A stretch of 33,399 nucleotides of DNA from Micavibrio sp. (GCA_002695035.1 NZNU01000034.1:1-33399); one strand, 5' to 3'. Positions 12,068 to 19,850 are shown, counted from the stretch's first letter. Numbers and translations: made by a program. Notes: generated by a model from the sequence alone, not told the origin.

Positions 12068-13354
12068 ATGCGCTACCTTCCCCAGACAAAAAAAGCACAT
12101 CAGGAAATGCTCGATGCTATTGGCATTGGGACTGTGGATGAACTCTATAAAGATGTGCCTCAATCCGCATTGAAGACGGCAAAGATTGATTTACCGGATC
12201 ATGCTTCTGAGCTTGAGGTTGAGCGTCACATGTCGGTTATGGCTTCTAAAAACCATGCAGCCACTCAAGGTCCTTTTTTTCTGGGTGCGGGGTCGTATTA
12301 TCACCATGTGCCGGCAACGGTTGATTACATTATTCAGCGGTCGGAATTTCTGACGGCCTATACGCCCTATCAGCCTGAAATCGCACAAGGCACATTGCAG
12401 ATGATATTTGAATATCAGACAATGATTGCCCAATTAACGGGGCAGGATGTGGCTAATGCCTCTCTCTATGATGGTGCGACTTCTTTAGCCGAAGCTGCGC
12501 TTATGGCTATGCGTGTAACAAAAAAAGACCGTGTTTTGGTTGCTAACGATTTACATCCGCATTATGAGCAGGTGTTAAAAACATATGTTCCTCATCTGGA
12601 GGTTGAGGCCGATCACACATCAATTTCTGATGAAAGTCTGGCTTGCGTGATTATCCAGTCTCCCAGTTTCACAGGTAAGCCGGAAGACTACCAAAAATGG
12701 CGTGATTTTTGTGACGAGACAGATGCGTTACTCATTGTCGTTATCAATGAAATCATTTCGCTTGGGCTTTTACCTGCGCCAGAATTGGCGGACATAGTAT
12801 GCGGGGAGGCGCAAAGCATCGGTCTTCCAATGTCATTTGGCGGGCCGCATCTCGGCTTTTTTGCATCAAGAGAAAAATATCTGAGACAGCTACCGGGGCG
12901 GCTATGCGGGGAAACTACAGATGCGGATGGTAAAAGGTCTTTCGTATTAACGCTTTCCACTCGTGAACAACATATCAGGCGCGAAAAGGCGACGTCGAAT
13001 ATTTGTACCAATCAGGGGTTGTGTGCGCTGGCTTTCACTGTTCATATGGCTTTGCTAGGCGAAGACGGTTTTAAATCTCTTGCCAAGATTAATCATGAGC
13101 GAGCTTGTAAACTTGCGGATTCATTGTCTGAAATTGAAAACGTTAACGTTTTGAATGACCACTTTTTTAACGAATTCGTTATTAAACTGCCAAAACCTGC
13201 TAAAGAGGTCGTAAAAGAAATGACAAAAAAAGGGATTATTGCAGGATATGCTCTTGAAAACTCCCATCACCTTCTGGTAACAGCAACAGAGATGACCTCA
13301 GATGAGGATATAAATAATTTTTGTACTGTACTGGAAGAGTTGATTAATGACTGA
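12068..13354 (+). CDS. gcvPA: Glycine dehydrogenase (decarboxylating) subunit 1
   Basis: N-terminal half of the PLP-dependent P protein, which decarboxylates glycine and loads the H protein. The 428 residues begin with the family pattern MRYLPQTKKAHQEMLDAIGI and contain FLGAGSYYHHVPA, FLTAYTPYQPEIAQGTLQ and MSFGGPHLGFFA. It lacks the PLP lysine, which is in GcvPB, as expected for the two-subunit form. Its stop overlaps the downstream hydrolase start by eight bases, so gcvPA and gcvPB are separated by an unrelated coupled gene. Confidence 0.96.
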   Translation: MRYLPQTKKAHQEMLDAIGIGTVDELYKDVPQSALKTAKIDLPDHASELEVERHMSVMASKNHAATQGPFFLGAGSYYHHVPATVDYIIQRSEFLTAYTPYQPEIAQGTLQMIFEYQTMIAQLTGQDVANASLYDGATSLAEAALMAMRVTKKDRVLVANDLHPHYEQVLKTYVPHLEVEADHTSISDESLACVIIQSPSFTGKPEDYQKWRDFCDETDALLIVVINEIISLGLLPAPELADIVCGEAQSIGLPMSFGGPHLGFFASREKYLRQLPGRLCGETTDADGKRSFVLTLSTREQHIRREKATSNICTNQGLCALAFTVHMALLGEDGFKSLAKINHERACKLADSLSEIENVNVLNDHFFNEFVIKLPKPAKEVVKEMTKKGIIAGYALENSHHLLVTATEMTSDEDINNFCTVLEELIND

Positions 13355-14084
13355 GACCGAATTTGAAATAGATACAACCGCTCCTTATAAAATTGATGGT
13401 CTATTTAATAAGAACAGAGAAGGTGAGACGGATAAATTAATCATTATTGCACACGGTCTAACTGGATATTTAAACGAATTTTTATACCTTATGGCGGCAC
13501 GTTATTTCAGTGATAACGGCTTTGATGTGGTGCGTATTTCTTTTTACAGCGGTAACGAACACGCCAGAAAATTTAAAGATGTGACATTAAAAGATCACGT
13601 AGTGGATCTTCAAAAAACAATTGACCATTTTAAAGGGTCTTATAAAAAAATATTTGTTTGCGGTCATTCATATGGGGGTATGACAGCGGTTATGCTTAAT
13701 CCCGACATTACGGCCGTTTCTTTATGGGACAGTTCGCTTTATCCTTATACTGAGTATTGGGAACGAGAGACTGAGTGGTCAGATGAGTTTCAAACACGTA
13801 TCTATGATTACGGATATCCTGTAATTATTGGAAAAGAAATGTATGAAGATGCAAAAAACCTTACTTTTGAAGTCGTTTCAGAAGCTGCAGCAAAAATGAA
13901 AGCACCTACTCAGCTTGTTGTGGCTGGAAAGCATGCTGTTAGACCGGGCCAGCAAAAGATATTCGAACATTTTCCTGAGCCCAAGAAACATACATATATT
14001 CAAAACGCAGACCATTGCTTCACTTCAGGTAATTCCGTAGAACTCCTGTTTGATGAAACCCATCTCTGGTTTGATGAATTTTGA
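13347..14084 (+). CDS. Alpha/beta hydrolase embedded in the gcv cluster
   Basis: The 245-residue serine hydrolase fold shows IIIAHGLTG (oxyanion region, about 33-40), nucleophile elbow GHSYGG with Ser108, and catalytic His223 in NADHCF. There is no signal peptide, so it is predicted cytoplasmic. The ATG lies inside the last codons of gcvPA (eight-base overlap), showing translational coupling. The substrate is unknown; esterase or acyl-hydrolase activity is the family-level inference. Codons are more AT-rich than those of gcvPA or gcvPB, which could mean a later insertion into the operon. Confidence 0.82.
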   Translation: MTETEFEIDTTAPYKIDGLFNKNREGETDKLIIIAHGLTGYLNEFLYLMAARYFSDNGFDVVRISFYSGNEHARKFKDVTLKDHVVDLQKTIDHFKGSYKKIFVCGHSYGGMTAVMLNPDITAVSLWDSSLYPYTEYWERETEWSDEFQTRIYDYGYPVIIGKEMYEDAKNLTFEVVSEAAAKMKAPTQLVVAGKHAVRPGQQKIFEHFPEPKKHTYIQNADHCFTSGNSVELLFDETHLWFDEF

Positions 14085-14091
14085 CGTTCTA

Positions 14092-14202
14092 TTAATGTCT
14101 TACAGGTTCTGAAGTTTGTTGCACGCCTTTTGGTAACCACTCGTATTTTTCGGGTTGTGGTTTTGGGTCAGCCTTAAAAAGTTTCAATGTTCCTTTTGTC
14201 AT
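14092..14202 (-). CDS. 36-residue microprotein
   Basis: A short minus-strand frame starts at ATG 14202, with AGGAG at 14209-14213, and ends at TAA 14092. The product has 36 residues and begins MTKGTLKLFKADPKPQPEKY. It is Lys/Pro-rich with one Trp and no hydrophobic helix or signal. A promoter match, TTGCTT-17-TTATAA, lies immediately upstream (14222-14250). The gene is convergent with the hydrolase, leaving seven bases between the stops. The family is not recognised. The coherent promoter, ribosome site and frame argue that it is real. Confidence 0.55.
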   Translation of the reverse strand: MTKGTLKLFKADPKPQPEKYEWLPKGVQQTSEPVRH

Positions 14203-14221
14203 ATTTTCTCCTGCTTTAGTT

Positions 14222-14250
14222 TTATAATTATTGTTGTCCCCTCAAAGCAA
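14222..14250 (-). promoter_or_regulatory. Candidate promoter of the 36-residue microprotein
   Basis: On the minus strand TTGCTT (14245-14250), 17 bases, TTATAA (14222-14227). The predicted start near 14215 leaves a very short leader that just includes the AGGAG ribosome site. Confidence 0.4.
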
Positions 14251-14294
14251 CGCAGCAAAGGCCCTGCCTTGGGAACCAGCAAAGCCTTTGCGCG
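14251..14294. repeat. Stable inverted repeat between the microprotein genes
   Basis: GCAAAGGC (14255-14262) pairs with GCCTTTGC (14284-14291), extended by CGC/GCG across one bulged base; the 21-base loop can form a small inner stem. No U tract follows on either strand, so it is not a classical terminator. It could be a structured RNA leader or a small repeat element. Confidence 0.45.
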
Positions 14295-14334
14295 AATGCG
14301 GCGTTATGGAGTATTAACAAAACTTACCGCATCT

Positions 14335-14382
14335 AAAGTCAAAGGATGTCTTTATTGCAGGACATCCTTTTAATTTGACTTT
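14335..14382. terminator. Long hairpin after the 41-residue microprotein gene
   Basis: AAAGGATGTC (14341-14350) and GACATCCTTT (14361-14370) are perfect complements around a ten-base loop. AAAGTC (14335-14340) and GACTTT (14377-14382) extend the stem across an internal loop. It begins at the stop codon of the minus-strand microprotein, so a terminator or 3' stabiliser is the likely role. It is near-symmetrical and could act both ways. Confidence 0.65.
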
Positions 14383-14507
14383 TATTTCTGGCGTTGCTGG
14401 CTCGAGCGATCACGTGAGCCTTCACGAGCTGGATTTTTGCTCGGCGATTTTTGGCGCTGTTGTTGATCCTGTTTATTTTCTCTTGGATTTTGGGGTTGGT
14501 TTTTCAT
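14382..14507 (-). CDS. 41-residue hydrophilic microprotein
   Basis: A short minus-strand frame runs from ATG 14507, behind a perfect AGGAGG at 14514-14519, to TAA 14382. The 41-residue product begins MKNQPQNPRENKQDQQQRQK and consists almost only of Gln, Lys, Arg, Asn, Ser and Pro, so it is predicted to be disordered, basic and soluble. An EcfG-type promoter match lies about 42 bases upstream, and a long hairpin starts at the stop codon, giving a complete small transcription unit. The composition recalls small stress-induced hydrophilic proteins, but I do not recognise a family. Confidence 0.65.
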   Translation of the reverse strand: MKNQPQNPRENKQDQQQRQKSPSKNPAREGSRDRSSQQRQK

Positions 14508-14548
14508 GATAGTCCTCCTAGACATATCTTGGTTGGTGATGCACTATA

Positions 14549-14574
14549 AACGCTCTTAATGCCGGGCTTGTTCC
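14549..14574 (-). promoter_or_regulatory. EcfG (general stress sigma factor) promoter match
   Basis: On the minus strand GGAAC (14570-14574), exactly 17 bases, CGTT (14549-14552). This matches the GGAAC-N16/17-CGTT consensus used by EcfG/RpoE2/SigT sigma factors in the alphaproteobacterial general stress response. The predicted start lies about 30-35 bases before the ATG of the 41-residue microprotein. The rest of 14508-14684 holds no gene that I can support. Confidence 0.55.
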
Positions 14575-14684
14575 CTGCTAAAGATGATAAAAAGACGGCA
14601 GGGTAAATTCCTGTTAGAAATCAAAAGCATGTCTTCAAAAAAATAATTCTTATTACACGGGGGTGTGCAATTACAGGCGGTTTT

Positions 14685-15212
14685 ATGACATTTTCGACAA
14701 TAGATATTTTGCTTCTTGTTTCGGCAATGTTCGGAGTTTACGGACTTTCCGCAAATGGCCGTCGGCGCATTCTCAGTTGCAAGTTTTTCTGCGATGTCTT
14801 TTTTGCGCTCTACTTGTATTTTTTAGGGGGATATACCGGTACAATGAGTGCTGGGATAGCAGCATTAGGCGCTTTGATACAGCTTGCATCGCCTGACAAA
14901 TATCTTGGTAAAACCTTAAAAATCAGAATTATTTTGGCTGTGGTACTTAGTATTGCGGGTATTGCTGTATTGGCGCGCAACCTGACGGATATATATCCTT
15001 TCATATCCGTGGTGGTATCCAGATTTGGTGAGCTGTCTTCCCGGACTCTTATAATAAGGGCGGGTTTTTTAACGGCTTGCATACCTTGGATGATTTATAA
15101 CTACAGTAATGAATTTTATTTGGCATTAGGCTTTAATTTTCTTATGGTGATTGCGCTTCTAACCGGAATCGTGCGTAATGAGAGAAACGTGAAAAAGGAT
15201 CAGGTATTATGA
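14685..15212 (+). CDS. YgjV-like inner membrane protein
   Basis: The 175-residue product is largely hydrophobic, with about five predicted membrane segments, starting TIDILLLVSAMFGVYGLSAN. The pattern of a first helix, a basic RRRILSCKF turn, YFLGGYTGTMSAG and then further helices resembles the YgjV family (Imp-YgjV), whose function is unknown. The ribosome site is weak (AGGCGG). Its stop codon overlaps the gcvPB start (ATGA), so gcvPB translation is probably coupled to it. This makes it part of the gcv transcription unit, although the relation to glycine cleavage is unknown. Confidence 0.6.
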   Translation: MTFSTIDILLLVSAMFGVYGLSANGRRRILSCKFFCDVFFALYLYFLGGYTGTMSAGIAALGALIQLASPDKYLGKTLKIRIILAVVLSIAGIAVLARNLTDIYPFISVVVSRFGELSSRTLIIRAGFLTACIPWMIYNYSNEFYLALGFNFLMVIALLTGIVRNERNVKKDQVL

Positions 15213-16777
15213 GTGGAGCCGCTTTAAAAGACCCGCGAAATTCAAATGTTCATAGCGCATCGGATGCGCGCATTGAAGATACGACCCATGCCCTTTACCA
15301 AGCCGAGCCATTGCTTTGGGAAAAAGAGCAATGCGATCATTCAGGAGCGGATTGGAAAGCTCCTGAGGATTTCAAAAGCAGGACGGGGGCAAAGGCACGC
15401 GCCGAGATAGGTTTGCCACAAGTCAGCGAGCCCGAAGTGATGAGACATTTTGTACGCTTGTCTACGTGGAATTACTCAATTGACAGCGGCTTTTTTCCTC
15501 TTGGATCCTGCACGATGAAGCATAACCCGCGGTTAAATGAAAAATTGGCAAGACTGCCCGGCTTTGCACATATTCACCCCCTGCAGCCCGAAGAAACAGT
15601 CCAAGGCGCGCTGGAATTGATGTATGAGCTTCAAAACTGGATTGCAGAACTGACAGGCCTGCCCGGTGTATGTCTTACACCTGCTGCCGGTGCCCATGGC
15701 GAGCTTGCAGGTATGATGACCATTAAACGCGCACATGAGCTAAAGGGCGAGACACAACGTAAATATGTCCTAGTCCCGGATAGTGCCCACGGCACCAACC
15801 CGGCAACGGCCGTGATGTGTGGTTATGAAACACGTATTATTGATACGAAAGAAACAGGGCGCGTTTCAGTGGAGGCTTTCAAAGAAGCCCTTTATAAAAC
15901 AGATGAAACAGGCGCGGATATTGCGGGTATGATGGTGACTAATCCGAATACTTGCGGTTTGTTTGAGCGCGATATTCAAGAGCTTTCAAAATTGCTGCAT
16001 GAGGCCGGCGGGTATTTTTATTGTGACGGTGCTAACTTTAATGCGCTGGTTGGGAAAATAAGACCCTCTGATTTCGGCGTTGATGTCATGCACCTCAATC
16101 TGCATAAAACCTTTTCAACGCCCCATGGCGGAGGTGGGCCTGGTTCCGGGCCAATTTGTGTGACTGAAGAATTATTGCCTTACGTTCCGCGTCCTTTGGT
16201 TGTAAAGGATGGTGGTACATTCAGGCTTGAGGAGGACAATGAACGCGAAACATCTCTTGGCAGGTTGAAAGGGTTTCAAGGCCAGTTTGGTATGCATGTG
16301 CGCGCTCTGTCTTATATGATGAGCCACGGTAAGGACGGGCTTCGCAAAGTTTCAGAAGATGCGGTTTTGCATGCAAACTATATCTTAAGCCAGTTAAAAG
16401 ACGACTATCATGTGCCTTTTGAAGGGCCTTGTATGCATGAATGTCTTCTAACAGATAAGCGTCAGAAAGATGGCGAGGTAACAACCATGGATATTGCAAA
16501 AACGCTTGTCGAAAATGGTATGCATCCAATGACGGTTTACTTCCCATTGGTTGTTTCCGGCGCGATGTTGATTGAGCCGACTGAAACAGAATCAAAGGAA
16601 AATATCGATCGGTTTATTACTGTAATGAAACAAATTGCAGAAGATACCAAAGCAGGGGATACGGATAAATTTCATAACTTCCCTGTCAGCGCACCCCGCA
16701 GGCGTCTTGATGAGGTCAAGGCTGCCCGCCAGCCAAAATTAAGGTGGACAGAAGATAATACAACAAAGAATCACTGA
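15209..16777 (+). CDS. gcvPB: Glycine dehydrogenase (decarboxylating) subunit 2
   Basis: C-terminal, PLP-binding half of the P protein; it pairs with GcvPA. The 522 residues contain SGFFPLGSCTMKHNPR (about 96-111), LTPAAGAHGELAGM, DSAHGTNPATA, and the PLP lysine Lys300 in HLNLHKTFSTPHGGGGPGSG. AGGATCAGG lies upstream of the ATG at 15209, which overlaps the YgjV-like stop. A terminator hairpin begins at the stop codon, ending the glycine cleavage cluster. The lipoamide dehydrogenase (L protein) is not in this window. Confidence 0.97.
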   Translation: MSGAALKDPRNSNVHSASDARIEDTTHALYQAEPLLWEKEQCDHSGADWKAPEDFKSRTGAKARAEIGLPQVSEPEVMRHFVRLSTWNYSIDSGFFPLGSCTMKHNPRLNEKLARLPGFAHIHPLQPEETVQGALELMYELQNWIAELTGLPGVCLTPAAGAHGELAGMMTIKRAHELKGETQRKYVLVPDSAHGTNPATAVMCGYETRIIDTKETGRVSVEAFKEALYKTDETGADIAGMMVTNPNTCGLFERDIQELSKLLHEAGGYFYCDGANFNALVGKIRPSDFGVDVMHLNLHKTFSTPHGGGGPGSGPICVTEELLPYVPRPLVVKDGGTFRLEEDNERETSLGRLKGFQGQFGMHVRALSYMMSHGKDGLRKVSEDAVLHANYILSQLKDDYHVPFEGPCMHECLLTDKRQKDGEVTTMDIAKTLVENGMHPMTVYFPLVVSGAMLIEPTETESKENIDRFITVMKQIAEDTKAGDTDKFHNFPVSAPRRRLDEVKAARQPKLRWTEDNTTKNH

Positions 16778-16818
16778 AATAAGAGTTTTTTGGCAATAAC
16801 TTTTCGTGATTCTCTTTT
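16767..16818 (+). terminator. Terminator of gcvPB
   Basis: AGAATCAC (16767-16774) pairs with GTGATTCT (16806-16813), extended inwards by GAAA/TTTC, and followed by CTTTTT. The stem overlaps the gcvPB stop codon. Confidence 0.7.
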
Positions 16819-16843
16819 TAAAAACAATTGGTTAATAATTATA

Positions 16844-16873
16844 TTGGACATTTATTAGCGGGAAACATATAGT
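16844..16873 (+). promoter_or_regulatory. Strong sigma-70 promoter match at the start of the 81-residue gene
   Basis: TTGGAC (16844-16849), 18 bases, TATAGT (16868-16873). The predicted transcription start, about seven bases later, coincides with the ATG at 16880. Confidence 0.5.
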
Positions 16874-16879
16874 ATAAGT

Positions 16880-17125
16880 ATGAAAAATACATCAAACAGA
16901 TCTTCTTTTGCATCCAGCTTACAACAGCCAATTAAGCATGTAAGCAGAAGTGCGATGGCAGCCGCCAGCCGAGCTTTTAGTAAATTGACCGCGCCAGCAA
17001 AGAAAGCATCAGCAGCGCTGGCTCCCCGAGCTTCTTTCGCAAGATCAGCATTTGCTCCTAAGCCTGCAATGGCATCTGCAAGAGCGTCGTCACCGTCGCC
17101 TTTCCAAAGGCAAGGGCCTAAATAA
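16880..17125 (+). CDS. Basic Ala/Ser-rich small protein, possibly leaderless
   Basis: The 81-residue product is rich in Ala, Ser, Lys, Arg and Pro, with loosely repeated motifs of the form A-x-R-A-S/F (ASRAFSKL, PRASFARSAF, SARASS). It is strongly basic and low in complexity, in the style of histone H1-like or DNA/RNA-binding tails, but no family is recognised. No Shine-Dalgarno precedes the ATG. The -10 box TATAGT ends seven bases before it, which predicts transcription starting on or next to the start codon, that is, a leaderless mRNA. It lies between the gcvPB terminator and the convergent DUF155 gene. A chance frame cannot be excluded. Confidence 0.5.
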   Translation: MKNTSNRSSFASSLQQPIKHVSRSAMAAASRAFSKLTAPAKKASAALAPRASFARSAFAPKPAMASARASSPSPFQRQGPK

Positions 17126-17166
17126 GCCTCATAAGTTTTATTATAAAACCGCTTTTTATGTCTGGA

Positions 17167-17976
17167 TTAAATTCCGAAATATTTTTCACTTAAATGCAGG
17201 ACAATATCAAAAACGATGAGAAGGGTGATATACCACTCCACACGCAAAGATTGCTTCGAATGCAATAATCCCATCAATGTTTCGGCAGTGTGAAAAACCA
17301 GATCAAGTTTTTGCTTTAAGGCATCATGCCGTTCCTTGATTTCGTAATCATCTTCCAGCCGCGCATAGAAACGCTCCAAATCCGGATTATCCCAGACAAG
17401 GTCAGGTTTGTCGTGAATTTCGACATGACCGACAATTGTCCGCTGAACGCGCAAATTTGTGCCTATGTGCTGTAGCAATTCACGGGTTTTCTTGCGGGAG
17501 AGTGTGCCCTTGGCCTCAATGTCTATCGCAAGAGGTTCGATTTTATCGAAGGTCGCCGCGATAGAGTTTTCGTATTTAGAAAGAACAATATTTTTGGACA
17601 ATATATCTGCAATCAATTGAAACTTCTCGATACTCCACTCACAAAGTGTGATGTTATCAGGGTTGATACTGTCTTTTTTGGCTGTTTTTGAAAGGTGAAT
17701 AGGCTCTGTTTCTTCTTCACGTGTTTCATAAATGTCAGGAACATGTGACAGAACCTCTTTGAGAAATTCTTCTTCCTCAGCCTGTGATAAACCAAACATA
17801 ACAATGGCACCATACCTGAATAAAACGGCAAAACCGGTTTCACTCACCTTTAGTGTAAGCGGATAAGCCGCAATCTCGTTTTCGCGAGGAACGGACTTTA
17901 AAGATATGCGTGGTCCCAGAAGGACAGCTTTTGCGCTAATGCGACTTTCTTTCAAAGTAATCGGTGTATTTATCAT
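17167..17976 (-). CDS. RMD1/DUF155 family protein with C-terminal membrane anchor
   Basis: The 269-residue protein matches the DUF155 (Rmd1/YagE) family: an N-terminal part with GFAVLFRYGAIVMFGLS (about 48-64), a central helical region including SKNIVLSKYENSIAATFDKI, and a C-terminal RVEWYITLLIVFDIVLHL membrane segment near 245-262. Eukaryotic relatives are mitochondrial (RMND1, Rmd1) and support mitochondrial translation; the bacterial function is not established. The protein is probably anchored in the inner membrane by its C-terminal helix. It converges with the basic 81-residue gene and is divergent from xthA. The ribosome site is weak. Confidence 0.85.
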   Translation of the reverse strand: MINTPITLKESRISAKAVLLGPRISLKSVPRENEIAAYPLTLKVSETGFAVLFRYGAIVMFGLSQAEEEEFLKEVLSHVPDIYETREEETEPIHLSKTAKKDSINPDNITLCEWSIEKFQLIADILSKNIVLSKYENSIAATFDKIEPLAIDIEAKGTLSRKKTRELLQHIGTNLRVQRTIVGHVEIHDKPDLVWDNPDLERFYARLEDDYEIKERHDALKQKLDLVFHTAETLMGLLHSKQSLRVEWYITLLIVFDIVLHLSEKYFGI

Positions 17977-18083
17977 ATGTGGTTATCTTTAAGTAAATTC
18001 TGAAATAATTCAACAAAGATAATTGGCGCTTTTATGCCCCTTGTCTTGTGAGTTGGCAGAATCTGTGCGATTAAATAGTCATT

Positions 18084-18863
18084 ATGAAATGTGCAATCTG
18101 GAACGTAAATTCTATAAAAGCCCGCAAAGACCATGTCCGGAAATGGTTGGAAGAAGAATCTCCTGATATCTTAATGATACAGGAACTAAAGGGTACGGAA
18201 TTTCCTGAGAAGGATTTCGAGGCCATTGGATATAAGGCACATGTAAAAGGGCAAAAGGCCTATAACGGGGTAGCGACGCTATTTAAAGATAAGCTGGATG
18301 TCGTCAAACACAGTGACGTTTTAGAGGGTGATGCTGCTGATGAGCAGGCCCGCTTTTTAGAGACCGAACTTAATGGTGTGACTTTCATTAATATTTATCT
18401 GCCTAACGGTAACCCTGCCGGAACCGAAAAATATGAATACAAGCTCTCATGGATAAATCGTCTTTATGAGAGAGCCAAGACATTACGTGAAAAGCGGGCC
18501 AGTTTCCTGATAGGCGGTGATTTTAATGTCATACCTGAAAATCGTGATTGTTATAATCCGAAAGCATGGGAAGGGGATGCGTTATTTTTACCCCGGACAC
18601 GTGAGAAGTTTGAAAAAATAAAAAATCTGGGGCTTTATGATGCATTTCGTATGCTCAATGATGAAGCTGGCCAATATTCATTCTGGGATTATCAGGCAGG
18701 ATGCTGGCCCCAAAATAAAGGCATTAGAATCGACCATTTCCTCGTGTCGCCAGCGATAGCCGATAAGGTCACAGCCTGCAGAATTGATGCGGGCCCGCGT
18801 GCTTGGGAAAAACCTTCAGATCACACTCCGGTGCTATTGGAATTCGAGGACGTGATTTTGTAA
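18084..18863 (+). CDS. xthA: Exodeoxyribonuclease III / AP endonuclease
   Basis: Mg-dependent endonuclease-exonuclease-phosphatase fold enzyme of base excision repair. It cleaves abasic sites and removes 3' blocks. The 259 residues contain WNVNS (Asn7), the metal ligand Glu34 in MIQELKG, GGDFNVIPENRDCYNP (Asp/Asn pair), RIDHFLVS and the catalytic His in SDHTPVLLEF. There is no obvious Shine-Dalgarno before the ATG at 18084, but the family N-terminus starts exactly there. The lipoprotein gene follows after 54 bases with its own ribosome site. Confidence 0.96.
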   Translation: MKCAIWNVNSIKARKDHVRKWLEEESPDILMIQELKGTEFPEKDFEAIGYKAHVKGQKAYNGVATLFKDKLDVVKHSDVLEGDAADEQARFLETELNGVTFINIYLPNGNPAGTEKYEYKLSWINRLYERAKTLREKRASFLIGGDFNVIPENRDCYNPKAWEGDALFLPRTREKFEKIKNLGLYDAFRMLNDEAGQYSFWDYQAGCWPQNKGIRIDHFLVSPAIADKVTACRIDAGPRAWEKPSDHTPVLLEFEDVIL

Positions 18864-18917
18864 AAATTACGTGCTAGATTGATAGCCTAATTTTTAAATC
18901 TTAAAGGCAGGACAAAA

Positions 18918-19835
18918 ATGAAATCATGGCAAGGCTTAAAACTGGTAATTTGCTCAACGCTTATGCTGGCGGGACTGGCCGCCTGTAGTTCTTCCGAATA
19001 TTACAGGGAAAAATCGGTCAAGCGCATAGCAGCCCCCGTATTTCTACTGCCCAGAAAGATTGAAGTTGCTCCATTCACTGTTCAGGCATATGAGAGGGTC
19101 TATGAGCAAGGTGCGCCAACCATGCTTTATATAGAAGGTGATGGAAATGATTTCCATACACTTGAATCAGATCCGGGCCCGACAAATCCTGTCGGGCTTC
19201 GACTGGCAACCATGGATGGTAAAACAAATGTTGTTTATTTAGCTCGTCCTTGTCAGTTGGTCGGTGAGGCAGATGAATGCCCGGAAAAATTCTGGGAAGA
19301 GGCAAGATATTCCGGTGAAGTGTTGGATGCGATGAGCCGTGCTTTGGACAACATCAAGGCAGCACACGGCGTTACAGGCTTCCACATCGTTGGCTATGAT
19401 GGTGGGGCAGCAGTCGGTGCCGGGCTTGCCGCGGTCAGGAATGACGTTTTGTCTTTAAGAACAGTTGCCGGTATTCTGGATACACGTTTTTACGCAAATA
19501 TAAACAATCGCCCGTCTGTAGATAACTCTTTTAATCCAATAGAGCTTGCCTCTGATCTGGCAGATTTGCCACAACGCCATTTTGTTGGTCAACTTGACCA
19601 AGAGGTACCTCCCGCATTGTTCCATAGCTATGATCAGGCTATGGGCGAACCGAATTGTTCCGAGATGAGTTTAGTTGATAACGCGACACATGAGGATGGC
19701 TGGGTTGAGCAGTGGAAAGTGCTTCTTAGCATGCCTTTGACATGTTCTGTGGAGGTAAACCGCGAGGTCGAAGTTTATGATCCTGCTGTTACTATTGATT
19801 ATGATGGGAATAAAGGGATAGGATACTCAAAATAA
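18918..19835 (+). CDS. Lipoprotein with alpha/beta hydrolase fold; Asp at nucleophile position
   Basis: The 305-residue product has a lipoprotein signal peptide with Cys23 in LAACS, so it is membrane-anchored in the envelope. The body resembles alphaproteobacterial alpha/beta hydrolase lipoproteins: YIEGDG (about 71-76), PTNPVGLRLA, VVYLARPCQL, the elbow, then LRTVAGILD and HFVGQLDQEVPP with a likely acid Asp227, and a His259 near THEDGW. The elbow reads GYDGGA, with Asp161 (codon GAT) where relatives have Ser (GYSGG). Asp can be a nucleophile in haloalkane dehalogenase-type enzymes, so this may be changed chemistry or loss of catalysis. The closest relatives remember as uncharacterised; substrate unknown. 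Confidence 0.78.
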   Translation: MKSWQGLKLVICSTLMLAGLAACSSSEYYREKSVKRIAAPVFLLPRKIEVAPFTVQAYERVYEQGAPTMLYIEGDGNDFHTLESDPGPTNPVGLRLATMDGKTNVVYLARPCQLVGEADECPEKFWEEARYSGEVLDAMSRALDNIKAAHGVTGFHIVGYDGGAAVGAGLAAVRNDVLSLRTVAGILDTRFYANINNRPSVDNSFNPIELASDLADLPQRHFVGQLDQEVPPALFHSYDQAMGEPNCSEMSLVDNATHEDGWVEQWKVLLSMPLTCSVEVNREVEVYDPAVTIDYDGNKGIGYSK

Positions 19836-19850
19836 TATTTTAACAGGTAG

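Noticed and set aside
14155-14373. 72-codon plus-strand frame
   Set aside because: It crosses both hairpins and runs antisense to the better supported 36-residue microprotein; there is no ribosome site.
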